From NCBI RefSeq assembly GCF_009906955.1, contig NZ_CP047656.1:310001-374000 (forward strand): 64,000 nt of DNA. The letters run 5' to 3'. The DNA is from Paraglaciecola mesophila (GTDB lineage Bacteria; Pseudomonadota; Gammaproteobacteria; Enterobacterales; Alteromonadaceae). Both the position numbers and the translations under genes were made by a program. Position 1 is the stretch's first letter. Every line of letters begins with the position of its first letter. Shown here piece after piece: positions 61,070 through 64,000 of this stretch. A model generated the notes under the pieces. The model saw only the letters and a program-made list of their open reading frames with translations. It ran no database searches and was not told the DNA's origin.

Positions 61070-61380
61070 ATTAATTCGGGTTCACTTACTTAAAAACAAT
61101 AATGCATCCTAACTAAAATCTGAACTCGATAGAATCCACAAGTGTAAATTAATGTAACTTCTGCTCTTTTTAACCGCAAAAATTCTTACGTTCGCATCAT
61201 TTCGCGCTATTTGCTTTTTATTTGTGTGTTTTTTAACCTAGGGTTTATACCAATTCCATCAAATTCTCGCTGAGAGATTAATTAATGGAATTAGTATTAC
61301 TAGCTAGAGACGGTTGATTAAACGACAAGATTTGGGTTAATTAGCGAGGGACTTTTCACTTATTATTCAGGAGTATTAGG
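61070..61380. other. Divergent intergenic region
   Basis: A 311-base gap between sppA and the VOC gene. It holds the palindromic repeat at 61248-61296 and AAT-rich promoter sequence. No reading frame in it looks coding. AGGAG lies just before the VOC start. Confidence 0.6.
61248..61296. repeat. Alteromonadales-type palindromic intergenic repeat
   Basis: TACCAATTCCAT (61248-61259) and ATGGAATTAGTA (61285-61296) are inverted copies with one mismatch, and CTC/GAG triplets pair in the middle. I recall similar ATACCAATTCCAT elements in intergenic regions of Alteromonas relatives. A partial TATACCAATTGG occurs at 35320-35330. Confidence 0.6.
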
Positions 61381-61734
61381 ATGTCTGCACATCACAAAAT
61401 TAATTATATCGAAATCCCCGTTAAGGATATAAATTTAGCCAAAGCGTTCTTTAGCTCCGTTTTCGGCTGGCAATTTATCGACTATGGGCCAGATTACTGC
61501 GCTTTCGACGGAGTGGGAATTGACGGAGGGTTCTTTAGCGCTAAGCAAGCGGTTTCAACGGTCAATGGTAGTGTTTTGGTCGTACTTTTTAGCGATGACC
61601 TTATCGTCACTCAAGGCAAAATCGAAGAAAGCGGTGGTAAAATAGTGCAGGCTATTTTTAGTTTTCCTGGAGGGAAGCGTTTTCACTTTACTGACCCTTG
61701 CGGTAACGAATATGCCGTTTGGAGCGACAAATAA
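61381..61734 (+). CDS. VOC-superfamily (glyoxalase-like) protein
   Basis: A 117-residue single-module vicinal-oxygen-chelate protein. It starts HKINYIEIPVKDINLAKAFF, followed by FGWQFIDYGPDYCAF, and ends FHFTDPCGNEYAVWSD, a form common in small VOC proteins of unknown substrate. AGGAG lies about seven bases before the ATG. A short bidirectional terminator overlaps its stop. Confidence 0.85.
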   Translation: MSAHHKINYIEIPVKDINLAKAFFSSVFGWQFIDYGPDYCAFDGVGIDGGFFSAKQAVSTVNGSVLVVLFSDDLIVTQGKIEESGGKIVQAIFSFPGGKRFHFTDPCGNEYAVWSDK

Positions 61735-61758
61735 AAGAGCCTGATGCTGGCTCTTTAT
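61734..61758. terminator. Short bidirectional terminator
   Basis: AAAGAGCC (61734-61741) pairs with GGCTCTTT (61749-61756) across a 7-base loop, between the convergent VOC and rnhA genes. Confidence 0.7.
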
Positions 61759-61785
61759 ACTTGACCGAGAATAGACCTATTTGGA

Positions 61786-62247
61786 TTACCCCTGAAAGCC
61801 TTCGTCGGCGAATAAGTCTATGCTAGACGCTGCGTTTCGAGCTAAAACATCACAAAGCTCGTTCATGGGATGTCCAGAGTGGCCTTTAACCCAGTGCCAT
61901 TGTACTTGATGCTGATTGACTTGCTCGTCTAAACGTTTCCATAAATCGACATTTTTAACCGGTTTTTTGTCTGATGTGCGCCATCCATTCTTTCGCCAGT
62001 TTTTTATCCATTGATTGATACCATTTTTTACATATTGGCTGTCCGTGGTTAAATCGACTTTACAGGTTTCGGTTAAGCTGGCTAATGCTTCTATGGTCGC
62101 TAATAACTCCATACGATTATTCGTTGTGTGCTTAAACCCTTTGCTAAGCTCTTTTTTATGTTGTCCAAACAAAAGAACAGCCCCGTAACCACCAGGACCT
62201 GGATTACCTAAACAGGAACCATCGGTATAAATTTCTATGTGTTTCAT
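61786..62247 (-). CDS. rnhA: Ribonuclease HI
   Basis: RNase HI of 153 residues that removes RNA from RNA-DNA hybrids. The start [12 protein letters not shown] at 62247 gives the usual length. An in-frame ATG at 62259 adds four residues. Catalytic acidic residues are in YTDGSC, NRMELLA and TTDSQYV. The [16 protein letters not shown] motif carries the final His and Asp. It is divergent from dnaQ over an 80-base gap, as in E. coli. Confidence 0.96.
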   Translation of the reverse strand: MKHIEIYTDGSCLGNPGPGGYGAVLLFGQHKKELSKGFKHTTNNRMELLATIEALASLTETCKVDLTTDSQYVKNGINQWIKNWRKNGWRTSDKKPVKNVDLWKRLDEQVNQHQVQWHWVKGHSGHPMNELCDVLARNAASSIDLFADEGFQG

Positions 62248-62327
62248 TTCAATTATCAATCATTTAAAATTTTTCGCAGTATAATGTAATCGCATCTTAA
62301 CGTCAGCCTGAAACAATTAGAGAAACC

Positions 62328-63035
62328 ATGAGACAAATCGTACTAGATACAGAAACAACCGGTATTGATCCTAGGCAGGGTCATCGAATAATAGAAATAG
62401 GTTGTGTAGAGCTGTTAAACCGCCGCCTCACAGGTAACACGTTTCATGTCTACATAAACCCTCAACGTCTAATTGAACAAGAAGCGATAGAGGTTCACGG
62501 GATCACAAATGAGTATTTATTAGATAAACCCGTGTTTGCGGATGTTGCTGCAGATTTTGCGCAGTTTATTAGTGGTGCTCAACTGGTGATTCATAATGCG
62601 CCATTTGATGTCGGTTTTATGGATCATGAGTTTGACCGAGTTGCCTCAATGGGCGGTAAAAAAACCGCTGACATGTGTACTGTGCTTGATACGCTGGAAA
62701 TGGCGCGGCAAATTCACCCAGGGCAAAAGAATAACCTTGACGCTTTATGTAAACGTTATGGTATAGATAACTCACACCGAGAGCTCCACGGCGCATTGCT
62801 GGATTCCGAGATCCTCGCCGACGTTTATTTAATGATGACAGGGGGCCAGACGGCACTGAATTTATCGGGTAAATCAAACTCTGAAGGTGGCAGTCAGGTT
62901 GAACCAATTCGTAGGCTTGATCCTAGCTTAAATCAGTTAAAGGTTTTGCGTGCCACAGCCGATGAATTAGTTGAGCATGAGAAACGTTTGGATTTAGTCA
63001 CTAAAGAAGGCGGTTCTTGTTTGTGGCGTGAATAG
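62328..63035 (+). CDS. dnaQ: DNA polymerase III epsilon subunit
   Basis: Proofreading 3'-5' exonuclease of 235 residues. The Exo motifs are LDTETTG (motif I, Asp and Glu), HNAPFDVGFMDHE (motif II) and HGALLDSEILADVY (motif III with His and Asp). The C-terminal region (about 185-235) would bind the alpha subunit. It shares a divergent promoter region with rnhA and is followed after about 30 bases by a secreted protein gene. Confidence 0.96.
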   Translation: MRQIVLDTETTGIDPRQGHRIIEIGCVELLNRRLTGNTFHVYINPQRLIEQEAIEVHGITNEYLLDKPVFADVAADFAQFISGAQLVIHNAPFDVGFMDHEFDRVASMGGKKTADMCTVLDTLEMARQIHPGQKNNLDALCKRYGIDNSHRELHGALLDSEILADVYLMMTGGQTALNLSGKSNSEGGSQVEPIRRLDPSLNQLKVLRATADELVEHEKRLDLVTKEGGSCLWRE

Positions 63036-63064
63036 GCGCCAAACCATTATTCATTTGAGATGCT

Positions 63065-64000
63065 ATGTTAAAACCTCTGTTATTTAGTGCGCTATTCTTA
63101 TCCACTATTATTAACGCACAAACGCCTCAAGCAGAACGACAAGCACCAAATCCGCTTATATCTTTAGGTGATGATTTTCAAAATAGCATCAAGTTATTGC
63201 AAAATCGTTTCCGAATTGATCATGAAGTGGATGAGATCACCATGGTTTTCTTTCGCGAATACGGTAGTTTGCCTGTGGTCTTGGTAAGGCCAGATGGCAG
63301 TAAAATCTATCAGTCTCAAGCAGATGGTGAAGGTGTTTTTTGGTTTGATACCGCCACCTATGACATGGTGAGTATTAAAAAGCCCATGCCGGGTCCTTGG
63401 CAAGCTGTAGGGGATATTGAGCCAGAAAGCCGAGTGATGGTGATCAGTGACCTGTCATTGCACGCAGAGCCGTTACCCAGCGTCATTTTTTCTGGTGAAA
63501 TTCTAAAACAAACTGCCCACTTAACCAATGGCGGTGAACCAATCAATTATACTGAATTTCGTGATGTTGTTACCCTAAGTATGCAGTTCTTTAGTACCAA
63601 TAATCCTGACAGTAATAATTTTGGTGCTGACTCACAAACCATAGCGACCTTTGAAGACAATGGTCAAGGCATGGACGAAATACCATTAGACGGTACGTTC
63701 ACTGGTCAATTCAACTTGTCGGTAGCAGCAGGTGAGTGGATCCCGACTTTTATGGTATCCACACCTATGTTCTCCAGAGAACAGGTCGATGACGCTGTGA
63801 TGCTTTATCCGAACCCGATACATATCTCGGTAGATCAACATGGCGGGGCAGGCGGGTATCATAAGTTAATGATCGATGCAGACCGTGAACACATTAATAT
63901 GTCGACCTTGCTGATCGACGGAAAAGTTAAATTTCCTAATGGCGATATTCAAAATTTTTCCATTACTGACGCGTCGATGGATATTCGTGAACACCTTATT
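63065..64000 (+). CDS. Secreted protein of TIGR03503 type (3' end outside the window)
   Basis: An open frame from the ATG at 63065 to the end of the window, at least 312 residues. A signal peptide MLKPLLFSALFLSTIINA is followed by QTPQAERQAPNP. The rest has beta-rich stretches such as VDEITMVFFREYG, LPVVLVRPDGSKIY and GPWQAVGDIEP, and looks like the periplasmic part of TIGR03503 proteins, which in my recollection lie beside dnaQ in Vibrio and Shewanella. Function unknown. The C-terminal end is not visible. Confidence 0.75.
   Translation, partial: MLKPLLFSALFLSTIINAQTPQAERQAPNPLISLGDDFQNSIKLLQNRFRIDHEVDEITMVFFREYGSLPVVLVRPDGSKIYQSQADGEGVFWFDTATYDMVSIKKPMPGPWQAVGDIEPESRVMVISDLSLHAEPLPSVIFSGEILKQTAHLTNGGEPINYTEFRDVVTLSMQFFSTNNPDSNNFGADSQTIATFEDNGQGMDEIPLDGTFTGQFNLSVAAGEWIPTFMVSTPMFSREQVDDAVMLYPNPIHISVDQHGGAGGYHKLMIDADREHINMSTLLIDGKVKFPNGDIQNFSITDASMDIREHLI

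Overview
The window looks like a chromosomal segment of a marine gammaproteobacterium of the order Alteromonadales (Paraglaciecola/Glaciecola/Alteromonas-like). Three things suggest this: the core gene order (mnmA-hflD-purB, icd, cspD/clpS-clpA-infA-bpt-aat-trxB, yfbV-sprT-sppA, rnhA/dnaQ), the moderate GC content, and a palindromic intergenic repeat of a type I associate with this order. The assignment is by protein resemblance and synteny only. I see no insertion sequence, prophage, CRISPR array, rRNA or tRNA.

Layout. 1-1.5 kb: purine salvage, with a truncated NCS2 permease and an adenine-deaminase-type enzyme in divergent orientation. 1.6-10.4 kb: nitrate uptake, with a NarK-like MFS transporter, a fused PP2C phosphatase/Ser-Thr kinase, NrtA-NrtB-NrtC and an outer-membrane barrel. 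Both transcription units carry a sigma-54-like promoter, an NtrC-like site, and a leader with two hairpins, the second having a GGC-hexaloop-GCC form, leading straight into a Rho-independent terminator. This is the layout expected for ANTAR (NasR/NasT) antitermination. 10.5-13.3 kb: small membrane protein, SIMPL protein, CPFC thioredoxin-fold protein, and a GDT1/UPF0016 Mn exporter behind a yybP-ykoY Mn riboswitch. 13.6-18.3 kb: a four-gene MacB/LolD-type ABC export operon. 18.5-26.4 kb: a receiver protein lacking the phospho-acceptor Asp, a stress-type flavin-barrel protein, a Fur-box TonB receptor, an HAD lipoprotein, FadH and a small DksA-like zinc protein. 26.8-35.3 kb: a CPA2 antiporter, a Cys/Met/His-rich secreted protein, and a translationally coupled CusC-CusB-CusA copper/silver efflux operon.

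35.3-43 kb: a second deaminase paralogue that has lost the catalytic Glu, an M61 peptidase, a PilZ protein, a DUF962 membrane protein, a LytS/LytTR two-component pair and a lipoprotein. 43-49.5 kb: RoxA-like oxygenase, class III nucleotide cyclase, PurB, HflD, MnmA and RluE. 49.7-64 kb: monomeric isocitrate dehydrogenase, CspD, ClpS-ClpA, InfA, Bpt, Aat, TrxB, YfbV, SprT, SppA, a VOC protein, RNase H, DnaQ and the start of a secreted protein.

Most of the window is conserved core genome. The strongest points for a second look are the double nitrate-control leaders, the HCDVNQ deaminase paralogue, the pseudo-receiver, the CusB with a degenerate CusF tail, and the cyclase lacking its catalytic Asn. 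I found nothing that is clearly an unknown multi-gene system.
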